A stretch of DNA of 64,000 nt, taken from positions 3,162,001-3,226,000 of the forward strand of contig NZ_CP162006.1 in NCBI RefSeq assembly GCF_040822085.1, in the 5' to 3' direction. Source of the stretch: Rhodoferax sp. WC2427 (GTDB lineage: Bacteria > Pseudomonadota > Gammaproteobacteria > Burkholderiales > Burkholderiaceae_C). Both the position numbers and the translations under genes were made by a program. Positions 33,938 to 42,562 of the stretch are shown here, in pieces. The notes under the pieces were generated by a model. That model ran no database searches and had not been told where the DNA came from. It saw nothing but the letters and a program-made list of their open reading frames with translations. Each line of letters begins with the position of its first letter. The stretch's first letter is position 1.

Positions 33938-35653
33938 ATGCAGGTCCTTTCCTCGTTAAGCGCCCTGCCCGAAGCCTCCGCCTACGACCTGGTGGTCGTC
34001 GGCGCGGGCGGCGCGGGCATGGCCGCCGCGCTCTTCGCGGCCCTCGAAGGCCAGCAGGTGCTGCTGGTGGAACGCACCGGCCACGTGGGCGGCACGACCG
34101 CCTGGTCGGGCGGCACCACCTGGATTCCGGGCACCCGGCACTCCGCCAGCGTCAACCCCACCGACACCCTGGCCGATGCGAAACGCTACCTGGACAACGC
34201 CGTGGGCGACCGCAGCCCGGCAGCGTTACGCCAGACCTTTCTGGACCATGGCGCGCAGGCGGTGGACGTGCTGGAGAACCGCACCGAGCTGCACTACCGC
34301 GCCTACCCCAAGCACCCCGACTACATCTCCGATCTGGGTGGCTCCACCCTGAACGGCCGGGCGCTGGAGCCCCTGCCGTTTGATGGCCGCCTGCTGGGCC
34401 CGCTGTTCCCGCTGGTGCGCCCGCCCATCCCCGAATTCACCGTGCTCGGCGGCATGATGGTGGACCGCACCGACATCAACCATTTGCTCGCTCTCAGCAA
34501 ATCCTTGCGCTCGTTCCGGCACGCCTGCAAGCTGCTGACCCGCCACGCCACCGACCGCCTGCACCACCCGCGTGGCACCCGGCTGGTGATGGGCAATGCG
34601 CTGGTGGGGCGGCTGCTGCATTCCTTGTCAAAACACGCCAACGTGACCCTGGCCCTGCACACCTCGGTGCAGCGCATCCAGCGCGGCGCCGACGGCATCC
34701 AGTCCGTCACGCTGGTGCAAGAGGGGCAGCGCCGCACCGTGGCCGTACGCAAGGGCCTGGTGCTGGCCAGCGGCGGCTTCAACCGGCATCCGCAGCTGCG
34801 CCAGGACCTGCTGCCCGGCATCGCCGCCGACTGGTGCCCGGCCGCCCCCGGCCACACCGGCGAGGCCCACGGCCTGGCCCAGCACGCCGGTGCGCACTAC
34901 GGCCCCGGCGGCCTGAGCCCGGCGTTTTGGGCACCGGTATCGAAACGCCAGCGGCCCGACGGCAGCACCGCCGTTTTCCCGCACTTTATGATGGACCGCG
35001 CCAAGCCCGGCATGCTGGCGGTGAACCAGGCGGGCAACCGCTTTGTGAACGAAAGCACCTCTTACCACCTGTTCGCGCTGGCCCTGCAGCAGCAGCCCGG
35101 CATGGCAGGCTACCTGGTGTGCGACGCCAAGGCCCTGCGCAAGTACGGCATCGGTATGGTGCGCCCCGGTGGCAAGGGGCTGGAGCCCTTTTTGGCCGAC
35201 GGCTACCTGGTGCAGGCCGACACGCTCGACGCAATGGCGCAGAAGCTGGGCATGCCCGCACCGCACCTGCAGGCCAGCGTGGCCCAGATCAACGCCTACG
35301 CCGAAACCGGTGTGGACCCGGACTTCCAGCGCGGCAGCACCGCCTATTCGCAAAACATGGGCGACCCCAGCGCGGGCGGCAAAAACCCGAATCTCGGCCC
35401 GCTGCGCGAAGGCCCGTTCTATGCGGTACGCCTGTACCCCGGCGACATCGGCGCATCCACCGGTTTTGCCACCGACGGCGATGCCCGCGTGCTGGGCGAA
35501 GACAACACCCCCATCCCCGGCCTGTACGCCGTGGGCAACGACATGCACAGCATCATGGGCGGGGTCTATACCGCGCCCGGCATCACGCTGGGGCCGGGGG
35601 TGGTGTTCGCTTATTTGGCGGCGCGCCACGCATCGGCGCGGCGGCCTGACTAG
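33938..35653 (+). CDS. KstD-like FAD-dependent dehydrogenase 3
   Basis: Flavoprotein of about 571 residues. The FAD site is VVGAGGAGMAAALFAALEGQ, then VLLVERTGHVGGTTAWSGG. LASGGFNRHPQLRQDLLPGI and GLYAVGNDMHSIMGGVYTAP, then GITLGPGVVFAYLAA complete the family signature. It is tightly coupled to the AroE-like gene. The alcohol-to-ketone step of the dehydrogenase followed by ring desaturation is a consistent inferred sequence. It shares less central sequence with copies 1 and 2 than they share with each other by eye, so distinct substrates are likely. Confidence 0.88.
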   Translation: MQVLSSLSALPEASAYDLVVVGAGGAGMAAALFAALEGQQVLLVERTGHVGGTTAWSGGTTWIPGTRHSASVNPTDTLADAKRYLDNAVGDRSPAALRQTFLDHGAQAVDVLENRTELHYRAYPKHPDYISDLGGSTLNGRALEPLPFDGRLLGPLFPLVRPPIPEFTVLGGMMVDRTDINHLLALSKSLRSFRHACKLLTRHATDRLHHPRGTRLVMGNALVGRLLHSLSKHANVTLALHTSVQRIQRGADGIQSVTLVQEGQRRTVAVRKGLVLASGGFNRHPQLRQDLLPGIAADWCPAAPGHTGEAHGLAQHAGAHYGPGGLSPAFWAPVSKRQRPDGSTAVFPHFMMDRAKPGMLAVNQAGNRFVNESTSYHLFALALQQQPGMAGYLVCDAKALRKYGIGMVRPGGKGLEPFLADGYLVQADTLDAMAQKLGMPAPHLQASVAQINAYAETGVDPDFQRGSTAYSQNMGDPSAGGKNPNLGPLREGPFYAVRLYPGDIGASTGFATDGDARVLGEDNTPIPGLYAVGNDMHSIMGGVYTAPGITLGPGVVFAYLAARHASARRPD

Positions 35654-35800
35654 GGAAAACCCCTGCGGGCCATGCAGGAAATGTCCTGTTCATGGCCCGA
35701 ATCGTTGGTGAATTAAAGCCCCCTACAAACCAAAATTCAGCTGCTTTTTGACAGAGGGCGGCAGACACCGCGCGTTTCAAAACCGAGTGAGGAGACAAAC

Positions 35801-35896
35801 ATGCAAAAACCAATTACTACAATTTTCATAGCTTCTTGCGCTTATTCCATAAGCGCTAGCAGCCTATTTTCCTTAAATCCTGCCGACCTGGCCTGA
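35801..35896 (+). CDS. 31-residue leader ORF built over a hairpin repeat
   Basis: ATG at 35801 follows GAGGAGACAAAC, the same style of ribosome site as the genes at 36713 and 40056. The frame encodes MQKPITTIFIASCAYSISAS, then SLFSLNPADLA and stops at 35896, 3 bp before the ATG of the SDR. The SDR has no ribosome site of its own. Copy 10 of the hairpin repeat covers most of the coding part. It may be a translated coupling leader or the 5' remnant of an earlier gene. Confidence 0.45.
   Translation: MQKPITTIFIASCAYSISASSLFSLNPADLA
35822..35878. repeat. Dispersed hairpin repeat, copy 10
   Basis: ATAGCTTCTTGCGCTTATTC, then CATAAGCGCTAGCAGCC with the full CGCTTAT/ATAAGCG stem. It lies inside the leader ORF. 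Confidence 0.75.
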
Positions 35897-35899
35897 AGC

Positions 35900-36682
35900 A
35901 TGGCCACCCTCCCCATGGTCGCGGTGGTCACCGGTGCCGCCGACGGCATCGGCTGGGCCACGGCGCAAAAACTGGCCGCCAGCGGCTACCGAATTGCACT
36001 GCTGGACCTGCGCGCTGAGGCGGCCCAATCCCGCGCCGCCGAGCTGGGCCCCGGGCACCTGGGCCTGGGCTGCGACGTAACCCAGCCCGACAGCGTGGAC
36101 GCGGCCATTGCGGCGGCCCGCACGCTGGGCCGCATCGCGGTGCTGGTCAACAACGCGGGCATTGGCGACCAGACCGGTCCCACGGTGGCGCAAGACGTGG
36201 CCGCCTTTGACCGGGTACTGGACGTGCACCTGCGCGGCACCTTCCTGGTCAGCCAGGCGGTGGCCAAAGCCATGCTGCACGACACCGGCCACCGCGCCAT
36301 CGTCAACCTGGGCTCCATCGCCAGCAGCACCGGCCTGCCCGCCCGCAACGCCTACAGCGCAGCCAAGGCCGGGGTGATCGGCATGACCCGCGCCATGGCC
36401 AGCGAGTGGGCCCGCGATGGCATCCGCGTGAACGCCGTGGCCCCGGGCTACGTGCGCACCGCGCTGGTGGCCGAGCTGGGCCGCAAAGGTGCCATCGATC
36501 TGCCGGGCATTGCCCACCGCACGCCGCTGGGCCGCATGGCCGAGCCGCACGAGATCGCCGAGGCGATTGCCTTTCTGGCATCGCCCCAGGCCAGCTACAT
36601 CACCGGCGTGGTACTGCCGGTGGACGGCGGCTGGACGGCCTTTGGTGCGCCGGAGTCGGCCCTGGCGACGCTGGCAGCCTGA
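35900..36682 (+). CDS. SDR-family oxidoreductase 2
   Basis: Classical SDR of about 260 residues: TGAADGIGWATAQKLA near 13-28, LVNNAGIGDQTGP, NLGSIASSTGLPA with the catalytic Ser, and YSAAKAGVIG. The C-terminus reads ITGVVLPVDGGW. The start at 35900 has no clear ribosome site, and translation probably depends on the leader ORF ending 3 bp before it. It precedes the ABC importer genes on the same strand, tying the enzyme to uptake. Confidence 0.9.
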   Translation: MATLPMVAVVTGAADGIGWATAQKLAASGYRIALLDLRAEAAQSRAAELGPGHLGLGCDVTQPDSVDAAIAAARTLGRIAVLVNNAGIGDQTGPTVAQDVAAFDRVLDVHLRGTFLVSQAVAKAMLHDTGHRAIVNLGSIASSTGLPARNAYSAAKAGVIGMTRAMASEWARDGIRVNAVAPGYVRTALVAELGRKGAIDLPGIAHRTPLGRMAEPHEIAEAIAFLASPQASYITGVVLPVDGGWTAFGAPESALATLAA

Positions 36683-36712
36683 CCCATTTTTAAAACTGGA
36701 GGAGACACAAAA

Positions 36713-37564
36713 ATGTTGGCTATCAACCTTTTCAACGGCCTGGTCTACGGCGCATTGCTGATCGTGATGTGCTCGGGGCTGGCGCTGATCTATGGGCTGC
36801 GGCGGGTGGTGAACTTTGCCCACGGCTCGCTCTACATGCTGGGGGCCTACCTGGGCTATTCCATCGCCAGCCACAGCAACTTCTGGGTGGCGCTGGTGGC
36901 GGCCCCGGCGGTGATGGCGCTGCTGGGCGTGCTGCTGGACCGCTACGGCTTTCGCCTGCTGCAAGACCGCGACCCGCTCAGCGTGGTGCTGGTGACCTTT
37001 GGCCTGCTGCTGATCATCGAAGACTTTGTGCAGAGCGTGTGGGGCAAGAGCAACCTGTCGGTGGCCGCCCCCGAGGCGCTGAACACCTCGGTCGACCTGC
37101 TGGGCACGCCGGTGCCCGCCTACCGGCTGGCGGTGATTGCCGTGGGCGCGCTGGTGGCGCTGGGCCTGAGCCTGTGGCTGCGCTATTCCAAGGTGGGCCT
37201 GTTTGTGCGGGCCGCCAGCACCGACCCCACCACCACCGCCATGCAGGGAGTGAACACCGACGTGCTCAGCGCCGGGGTGGTCGGCCTGGGCACCGCACTG
37301 GCCGGGCTGGCCGGGGTGGTGGCCGCGCCGTTTCTGTCGCTGTCGCCGTCCATGAGCAGTGACGTGATCATCGATTCATTCGTGGTGGTGGTGGTCGGCG
37401 GCCTGGGCTCGCTGGTGGGGGCGTTTGTGGCCGCCATGGTGCTAGGCATGGTGCAGGCCCTGGGTGCCGTGTACCTGCCCGACCTGTCGGCGGTGCTGCC
37501 CTTCGTGATCATGGTCGCCGTGCTGGTCTGGAAGCCCGCGGGCTTTGCCGGCAGCCGGACCTGA
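36713..37564 (+). CDS. HAAT-family ABC transporter permease, LivH type
   Basis: Inner membrane permease of about 283 residues with eight or so hydrophobic segments (LFNGLVYGALLIVMCSGLAL, IYGL; LVVAVVGGLGSLVGAFVAAM type end). YGLRRVVNFAHGSLYMLGAY is the LivH hallmark. GGAGGAGACACAAAA precedes the ATG. It is the first of a permease-permease-ATPase-ATPase-binding-protein set at 36713-41237. The family moves branched-chain amino acids, urea, amides and also aromatic and alicyclic acids, so the substrate is read from the cluster only. Confidence 0.92.
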   Translation: MLAINLFNGLVYGALLIVMCSGLALIYGLRRVVNFAHGSLYMLGAYLGYSIASHSNFWVALVAAPAVMALLGVLLDRYGFRLLQDRDPLSVVLVTFGLLLIIEDFVQSVWGKSNLSVAAPEALNTSVDLLGTPVPAYRLAVIAVGALVALGLSLWLRYSKVGLFVRAASTDPTTTAMQGVNTDVLSAGVVGLGTALAGLAGVVAAPFLSLSPSMSSDVIIDSFVVVVVGGLGSLVGAFVAAMVLGMVQALGAVYLPDLSAVLPFVIMVAVLVWKPAGFAGSRT

Positions 37565-37578
37565 AAGAGGAAATCAAC

Positions 37579-38559
37579 ATGTCTATCCAACGTATCACTC
37601 TATCCACCGCAGGCGCATTGGCAGTGGGGGCCGTGGTGGCGGCCACCGTCACCTCGGGCACGGTCTTGTCGCTGCTCACGCAGGCCATCATTTACGCGGT
37701 GTTTGCCAGCGGCGTGGGCCTGCTGCTGCGGCAAAACGGCATGGTCAGCTTTGGCCACGCGCTGTTCTTTGGCGCAGCGGGCTACGGCGTGGGCCTGCTG
37801 CTGCAAATGCAGGCCATGCCTGCCGAGGCGGCCATGCTCGTCACCCTGCTGGTCCTGACCGCCGTGGCCTTTGTAATGGGGCTGGTGATTGTGCGGGTGC
37901 CCGGTGTGGCCTTTGGCATGCTGACGCTGGCGGTGGGGCAGATGTTCTACCTCACGGCCTCGCGCTCCCGCGGCCTGACCGGCGGTGCCGACGGCATGAA
38001 CATCGAATGGCCCGCCACGCTGTTTGGCCTGCCGATGTCGCAGCTGCTGAAGTCTTCGCACATGTTTTTGCTGTGCTGGACGGTGCTGGTGCTGGTACTG
38101 CTGGCCCTGGCCCTGCTGCTGCGCAGCCGCTTTGGCAGCATCACCGAGGCGGTGCGCGACAACGAGGAGCGGGCCCGTTTCATCGGCATCCGCACCCTGC
38201 TGCCGCGGGCGGCCATCTACGCCCTGTCGGCCCTGGTGACCGGCGTGGCCGGTTTGCTGTCGGCGCTGAACACCGGCTTTGTGTCGCCGGAAAACCTGCA
38301 CTGGAGCCTGTCGGGCGTGGCGCTGATGATGGTGGTGGTGGGTGGCTACAAGGCCCTGTGGGGCCCGGCGCTGGGTGCGGTTGTGTACTTCCTGGCCAAG
38401 GACATCCTGGGCGACTACGCCAACCACTGGATGGCCATCTTCGGCGTGGCGCTGATCACCGTGATCGTGTTCTCGCCCACCGGCATCGCCGGGGCCCTGG
38501 GCCGCCTGGTCCGGGCCAAAACACCTACCCCCGCCCTGCGCACCGCGCCCGGGCACTGA
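37579..38559 (+). CDS. HAAT-family ABC transporter permease, LivM type
   Basis: Second permease of about 326 residues. LLRQNGMVSFGHALFFGAAG is the LivM signature, FGSITEAVRDNEERARFIGI is the EAA-like loop that meets the ATPase, and several hydrophobic spans surround them. It begins 14 bp after the LivH-type gene and ends 11 bp before the ATPase gene. A long open frame overlapping it in another phase (from 37545) is only upstream read-through of the ATPase frame. Confidence 0.92.
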   Translation: MSIQRITLSTAGALAVGAVVAATVTSGTVLSLLTQAIIYAVFASGVGLLLRQNGMVSFGHALFFGAAGYGVGLLLQMQAMPAEAAMLVTLLVLTAVAFVMGLVIVRVPGVAFGMLTLAVGQMFYLTASRSRGLTGGADGMNIEWPATLFGLPMSQLLKSSHMFLLCWTVLVLVLLALALLLRSRFGSITEAVRDNEERARFIGIRTLLPRAAIYALSALVTGVAGLLSALNTGFVSPENLHWSLSGVALMMVVVGGYKALWGPALGAVVYFLAKDILGDYANHWMAIFGVALITVIVFSPTGIAGALGRLVRAKTPTPALRTAPGH

Positions 38560-38570
38560 GAGGAACCCCC

Positions 38571-39290
38571 ATGAGCAACTATGTTTTGGAAGCCAACGAC
38601 GTGGCCATCCACTATGGCGGCGTGAAGGCCGTGGACGGTGTCTCGCTGACGCTGGAGCGCGGCCAGATCCGCGGGCTGATCGGCCCCAACGGCGCGGGCA
38701 AGTCCACGGTGATCGATGCCATCACCGGCCGCACCCGCCTGACCCGTGGCACGGTGCACCTGGCCGGGCAGGACGTGACCGCCCTGGGCGCCACCCAGCG
38801 CCGCATGCGCGGGCTGTCGCGCAGCTTTCAGCGCACCAGCATCTTTGGCCAGATGGCAGTGCGCCAGCAGGTGGAGCTGGCCTCGCACAAGATGGGCGTG
38901 GCCGACTCCGGGGCCGATGCCGACGCGGTGCTGCAGGAGCTGGACCTGCTGCCGCTGGCCAACGCCACCGCCGAAGACCTGGGCTACGGCCAGCAGCGCC
39001 GCCTGGACCTGGCGCTGGCCCTGGTAGGCCGCCCGCAGGTGCTGTTGCTGGACGAACCCATGGCCGGGCTGTCGGTGCAGGAATCGCACGACCTGGCCAA
39101 GCACCTGAAGGCGCTGACCTCGCGCTGGGACGTGTCGGTGCTGCTGGTCGAACACGATATGGACGTGGTCTTCGGTATCTCCGATGTGGTCACGGTTTTT
39201 GAACTCGGCCGGGTGATCGCCAGTGGCGCACCGGCCAGCGTGCGCGCCGACCCGCGCGTGCGCGAAGCCTATTTGGGGAGCACAGCATGA
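38571..39290 (+). CDS. HAAT-family ABC transporter ATPase, LivG type
   Basis: ATPase of about 239 residues: Walker A GPNGAGKST, Q-loop in RSFQRTSIFG, a signature replaced by YGQQRRLDLALAL (LSGGQ form altered to YGQQR, as usual in LivG), Walker B VLLLDEPMAGL, and the switch His in LLVEHDMDVV. The ATG at 38571 follows GAGAGGAACCCCC. It overlaps the next ATPase start by 4 bp (ATGA). Confidence 0.93.
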   Translation: MSNYVLEANDVAIHYGGVKAVDGVSLTLERGQIRGLIGPNGAGKSTVIDAITGRTRLTRGTVHLAGQDVTALGATQRRMRGLSRSFQRTSIFGQMAVRQQVELASHKMGVADSGADADAVLQELDLLPLANATAEDLGYGQQRRLDLALALVGRPQVLLLDEPMAGLSVQESHDLAKHLKALTSRWDVSVLLVEHDMDVVFGISDVVTVFELGRVIASGAPASVRADPRVREAYLGSTA

Positions 39291-39991
39291 ATGCCCTGTT
39301 GAAACTCGACGCGGTGAACGCGTTCTACGGTTCCGCCCACATCCTGCACGGCCTGAGCCTGGCGGTGCACCCCGGCGAGCGGGTGGCGCTGATCGGCCGC
39401 AACGGCGTGGGCAAGACCACGGTGGTCAACACGGTGTTGGGCCTGGCCGCGCTGCGCGGCGGCAGCGTGCGCGTGGGCAGCAAGACCCTGCCGCGCCCGC
39501 GCCCCTACATGGCGGCCCAGCAAGGCGTGGTGGTGGTGCCGCAGGGGCGGCGCATCGTGGCCAACCTGACGGTGGAAGAAAACCTGCAGCTGGGTGCCGC
39601 CGTGGGCCGCAAGGGCCCGTGGAACGTGCCCGAGATCTACAAGCTCTTTCCCATCCTGCAGGAGCGCGCCCACACCCCGGGCACCGCCTTGTCGGGCGGC
39701 CAGCAGCAGATGCTGGCGGTGGGCCGGGCACTGATGGCCAACCCCGCGCTGATCCTGCTGGACGAGCCTACCGAGGGCCTGGCCCCGGTGATCGTGGACC
39801 AGCTGGCGGTAATTTTCAACCGGGTGGCCGACCAGGGCACGGCCCTGCTGCTGATCGAGCAAAACATGAGCCTGGTGGTGCGCGTGGCCGCACGCTACTG
39901 CGCCATGGCCAAGGGCGCGGTGGTGGCCGAAGGCCCAGTGGAGAACAGCAAGGCCTGCCTACAAGATCTCGAAGCCCACGTGATGGTTTAA
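39287..39991 (+). CDS. HAAT-family ABC transporter ATPase, LivF type
   Basis: ATPase of about 234 residues: Walker A GRNGVGKTT, signature LSGGQQQMLAVGRALMANPA, Walker B LILLDEPTEGLAP and IEQNMSLVV. Typical LivF order and length. It is coupled to the LivG-type gene by a 4 bp overlap and followed after 64 bp by the binding-protein gene. Confidence 0.93.
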   Translation: MNALLKLDAVNAFYGSAHILHGLSLAVHPGERVALIGRNGVGKTTVVNTVLGLAALRGGSVRVGSKTLPRPRPYMAAQQGVVVVPQGRRIVANLTVEENLQLGAAVGRKGPWNVPEIYKLFPILQERAHTPGTALSGGQQQMLAVGRALMANPALILLDEPTEGLAPVIVDQLAVIFNRVADQGTALLLIEQNMSLVVRVAARYCAMAKGAVVAEGPVENSKACLQDLEAHVMV

Positions 39992-40055
39992 GGCGCATTC
40001 CCTTTTTTATCGGCAACCGGGCCGCTTCCGGCAATTTGATTCAGGAGACAAAACC

Positions 40056-41237
40056 ATGTTCACAAAAAACCGCATCCTCGCCGCCCTGGCACTCACCGCC
40101 GCCCTGCCCCTGGCCGCCTTGGCCCAGGGCAAGGAGCCCGTCAAGATCGGCCTGGTGTCGTCCAAGTCGGGCGTGTTTGCCCAGCAGGGCGAAGAAGTCA
40201 TGCGCGCCGTGCAGTTCGCCATCGACGAGGCCAACGCCAAAGGCGGGGTGGATGGCCGCAAGGTCGAGGTGCAGACGGCCGACGACGAAGGCACGCCCGA
40301 CGCGGGCCGCCGCGTGGCCGAAAAACTGGCGCGCGACGGCTACAACCTGCTGATCGGGGCGATTCCCTCGTCCATCTCGCTGGCGCTGGCGCAGAATCTG
40401 GAGCGCTGGGACGCGGCCTACTTTGCCGTGGCCAGCAAGTCCGACAAGCTGACCGGCGACACCTGCCGCCCGCGCAGCTTCCGCACCAACCATTCCGACG
40501 CGATGGACATGGCCATGATCGGCCAGTGGGCCAAGGGCTTCAAGGAAAAGTCGTTTGCCGTGCTGGCCGCCGACTACGTCTGGGGCCGTGACTCGGGCGA
40601 ATCCTTCAAGAAAGCCGTGGAAGCCCAGGGCAAGACCGTGCCGCTGAGCCTGTACGTGCCGATGGGCACCAAGGACTTCTCGCCCTACATCGCCCAGCTC
40701 AAGGCTTCTAATGTGGAAGCCATCTGGGTGGCGGAAACCGGCCGCGACGCCATCGCGTTTGCCAAGCAGGCGCAGGAGTTCGGCCTGATCCCGGCGAAAA
40801 AGCTGATCGGCCACTCGCTGATCCTGAACTTCATGATCGAAGGCTCGGGCGAAGCGCTGAAGGACACCATCGGCACCATCCCCTACGCCGTGGACATCGA
40901 CACACCGCGCAACAAGGCTTTTGTGACCGCCTGGAAGGCCAAGTTCAACCGCCTGCCGTCCGACAACGAAGGCGGGGCCTACAACGGCACCCAGGTGATT
41001 TTTGAAGGCGTGAAGAAGGCCGGCAGCGTCAAGCCTGGCGATGTCAGCAAGGCCCTGCGCGGTGCCCAGATCGACTCCATCTACGGCGACGTGACCATGC
41101 GCGCGCAAGACAACCAGCTGGTGCTGCCCAACTACGTGGGCCGCGCCAAGGTGGCCGACGGTGTGCTGCGCGCGGTGATCGAGCAGCGCTTCGACCCGTC
41201 GCTGACGCCCGCACCCTCGCCCCTGTGCAAGATGTGA
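40056..41237 (+). CDS. ABC transporter substrate-binding protein (periplasmic, LivK-like)
   Basis: Periplasmic protein of about 393 residues. Residues 1-23 form a signal peptide (MFTKNRILAALALTAALPLA, ALA) with a cut before QGKEP. The mature part begins KIGLVSSKSGVFAQQGEEVM, RAVQFAIDEANAKGGVDGRK, the type-I fold of amino-acid/amide/aromatic-acid receptors, and has ADDEGTPDAGRRVAEKLARD and YVPMGTKDFSPYIAQLK. AGGAGACAAAACC precedes the ATG. The ligand is not deducible; cluster context favours a carboxylated ring compound. Confidence 0.9.
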   Translation: MFTKNRILAALALTAALPLAALAQGKEPVKIGLVSSKSGVFAQQGEEVMRAVQFAIDEANAKGGVDGRKVEVQTADDEGTPDAGRRVAEKLARDGYNLLIGAIPSSISLALAQNLERWDAAYFAVASKSDKLTGDTCRPRSFRTNHSDAMDMAMIGQWAKGFKEKSFAVLAADYVWGRDSGESFKKAVEAQGKTVPLSLYVPMGTKDFSPYIAQLKASNVEAIWVAETGRDAIAFAKQAQEFGLIPAKKLIGHSLILNFMIEGSGEALKDTIGTIPYAVDIDTPRNKAFVTAWKAKFNRLPSDNEGGAYNGTQVIFEGVKKAGSVKPGDVSKALRGAQIDSIYGDVTMRAQDNQLVLPNYVGRAKVADGVLRAVIEQRFDPSLTPAPSPLCKM

Positions 41238-42067
41238 TGGCAGCGGTGGCCCACTCCACCGCGGTGCACGCCCTGGTCACCGGTGCCACCGGTGGCATCG
41301 GCCAGGGCATCTGCTTCGCACTGCTGGCCCAGGCGCAGAAGGACGGCGTCCCCATCCACATCAGCGCGGCGGCCTCGCAACCCGGCGCACGGCTGGACGC
41401 GCTGGTGCAGGCCTTGCGCGATGCCGGGGCCAGCGCCTACGGCGTGGCAGGCGACATCACCGAGCCCGCGCAATGCGCCGACCTGGTGGCGCAGGCCCAG
41501 GCGGGCGGCGGCGACCTGACGGCCCTGGTGTGTAATGCCGGGGCCTCCGGCCCGGGCCGCCTGGCCGACCTGCCGGTGGCGCAGTGGGACCGCACCTTCC
41601 AGCTCAACACCCGCTCGGCCTGGCTGCTGGCCCAGGCGGCCTACCCGGCGCTGGCACGCACCCGCGGCAGCATCACCGCCATCGCGTCCATGTCAGGGCT
41701 GACACCACACCCCGGCTACGGCGCGTATTCGGCGGCCAAGGCTGCGCTGGTGATGCTGTGCCGCCAGCTGGCGCAGGAATGGGCGGTGGACGGCATCCGC
41801 GTCAACACGGTGTGCCCTGGCATGGTCCGCACGCCGCTGACCGAAGCCGTCTACCTGGACGCGGCCACGCTGCAGCAGCGCCAGGCCCTGGTGCCCCTGG
41901 GCCGCATCGGCCAGGCCGAGGATGTGGGCGCGGCGGTGGCGTTCTTCACCAGCGCGGCCGCCGCGTACGTCACCGGCCAGAACCTGCTGGTGGACGGCGG
42001 CATCTCGGACCACATGCTGGGCCTGATTCCGGGGCGGCCCGGCCAGCCGCCGGTGGGCAGCCGCTGA
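41237..42067 (+). CDS. SDR-family oxidoreductase 3
   Basis: SDR of about 276 residues: VTGATGGIGQGICFALL at the N-terminus, VCNAGASGPGRLA, ASMSGLTPHPGYGAYSAAKA and a VDGGISDHMLGLIPGRPG tail much like that of SDR 1 (VDGGMTSMLMDMVPRPG), suggesting related substrates. Its ATG overlaps the stop of the binding-protein gene (TGATG), so it belongs to the transporter operon and ends it. A GTG at 41225 is an alternative start. Confidence 0.9.
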   Translation: MAAVAHSTAVHALVTGATGGIGQGICFALLAQAQKDGVPIHISAAASQPGARLDALVQALRDAGASAYGVAGDITEPAQCADLVAQAQAGGGDLTALVCNAGASGPGRLADLPVAQWDRTFQLNTRSAWLLAQAAYPALARTRGSITAIASMSGLTPHPGYGAYSAAKAALVMLCRQLAQEWAVDGIRVNTVCPGMVRTPLTEAVYLDAATLQQRQALVPLGRIGQAEDVGAAVAFFTSAAAAYVTGQNLLVDGGISDHMLGLIPGRPGQPPVGSR

Positions 42068-42109
42068 TCCTAGAATGGGGGCTCCCCCTTCGGGTCTTGC
42101 TGCTCCCCC

Positions 42110-42355
42110 ATGAACGAAATACCCAACCTGTCGGCCCTTGGCCTGGCGCTGCCCAGCCCGGCCTACCTGGCGGGCATGCTGCTGTTTAGCCTCATCGGCT
42201 ATGTGTCCTACCGCCGGGGCCGCCGCAACGCACGCGGCGTGCTCACCGGGACCGGGCTGGCGCTGATGCTCTACCCCTACGTGGTGCCGCAAACCTGGCT
42301 GCTGTGGCTGGTCGGCGCGGCGATGTGCGGTTGGCTTTATCTCAAGTGGAACTAA
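42110..42355 (+). CDS. Small membrane protein, about 81 residues
   Basis: Two or three hydrophobic spans (AYLAGMLLFSLIGYVSY, VLTGTGLALMLYPYVV, TWLLWLVGAAMCGWLYL) with a basic loop YRRGRRNARG. This resembles small uncharacterised membrane proteins widespread in Betaproteobacteria. Function unknown. It is separate from the SDR gene by 42 bp. Confidence 0.7.
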   Translation: MNEIPNLSALGLALPSPAYLAGMLLFSLIGYVSYRRGRRNARGVLTGTGLALMLYPYVVPQTWLLWLVGAAMCGWLYLKWN

Positions 42356-42405
42356 GCGCTTTCGGGTGCATACTAAAACTGTTCTGCAACCGCTAAAGAT
42401 GCCCC

Positions 42406-42552
42406 ATGCCCGAAGAAACCCCGCCTCCTGCGTACCAGGAAATCACCCCCCGCTTTGGCCGCCTGCTGGCGGTGTGCGTGGCGGCCGTGCTGTTTTGCGG
42501 CGGGCTGGTGTGGTTTGCGGGCACCTACCTGTTGGACTGCTGCGGTCCCTGA
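42406..42552 (+). CDS. Small single-span membrane protein, about 48 residues
   Basis: A short ORF reads MPEETPPPAYQEITPRFGRL, then LAVCVAAVLFCGGLVWFAGT and YLLDCCGP. The proline-rich cytosolic start, one transmembrane helix and a double-cysteine end look protein-like, and codon use fits the genome. It ends 10 bp before the next gene. No ribosome site is obvious and homologues are not known to me. Confidence 0.5.
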   Translation: MPEETPPPAYQEITPRFGRLLAVCVAAVLFCGGLVWFAGTYLLDCCGP

Positions 42553-42562
42553 TCGGCACCCC

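Noticed and set aside
37545..39290. A 581-codon open frame ending with the LivG-type ATPase
   Set aside because: The first 340 codons overlie the LivM-type permease out of frame; the ATPase starts at 38571.
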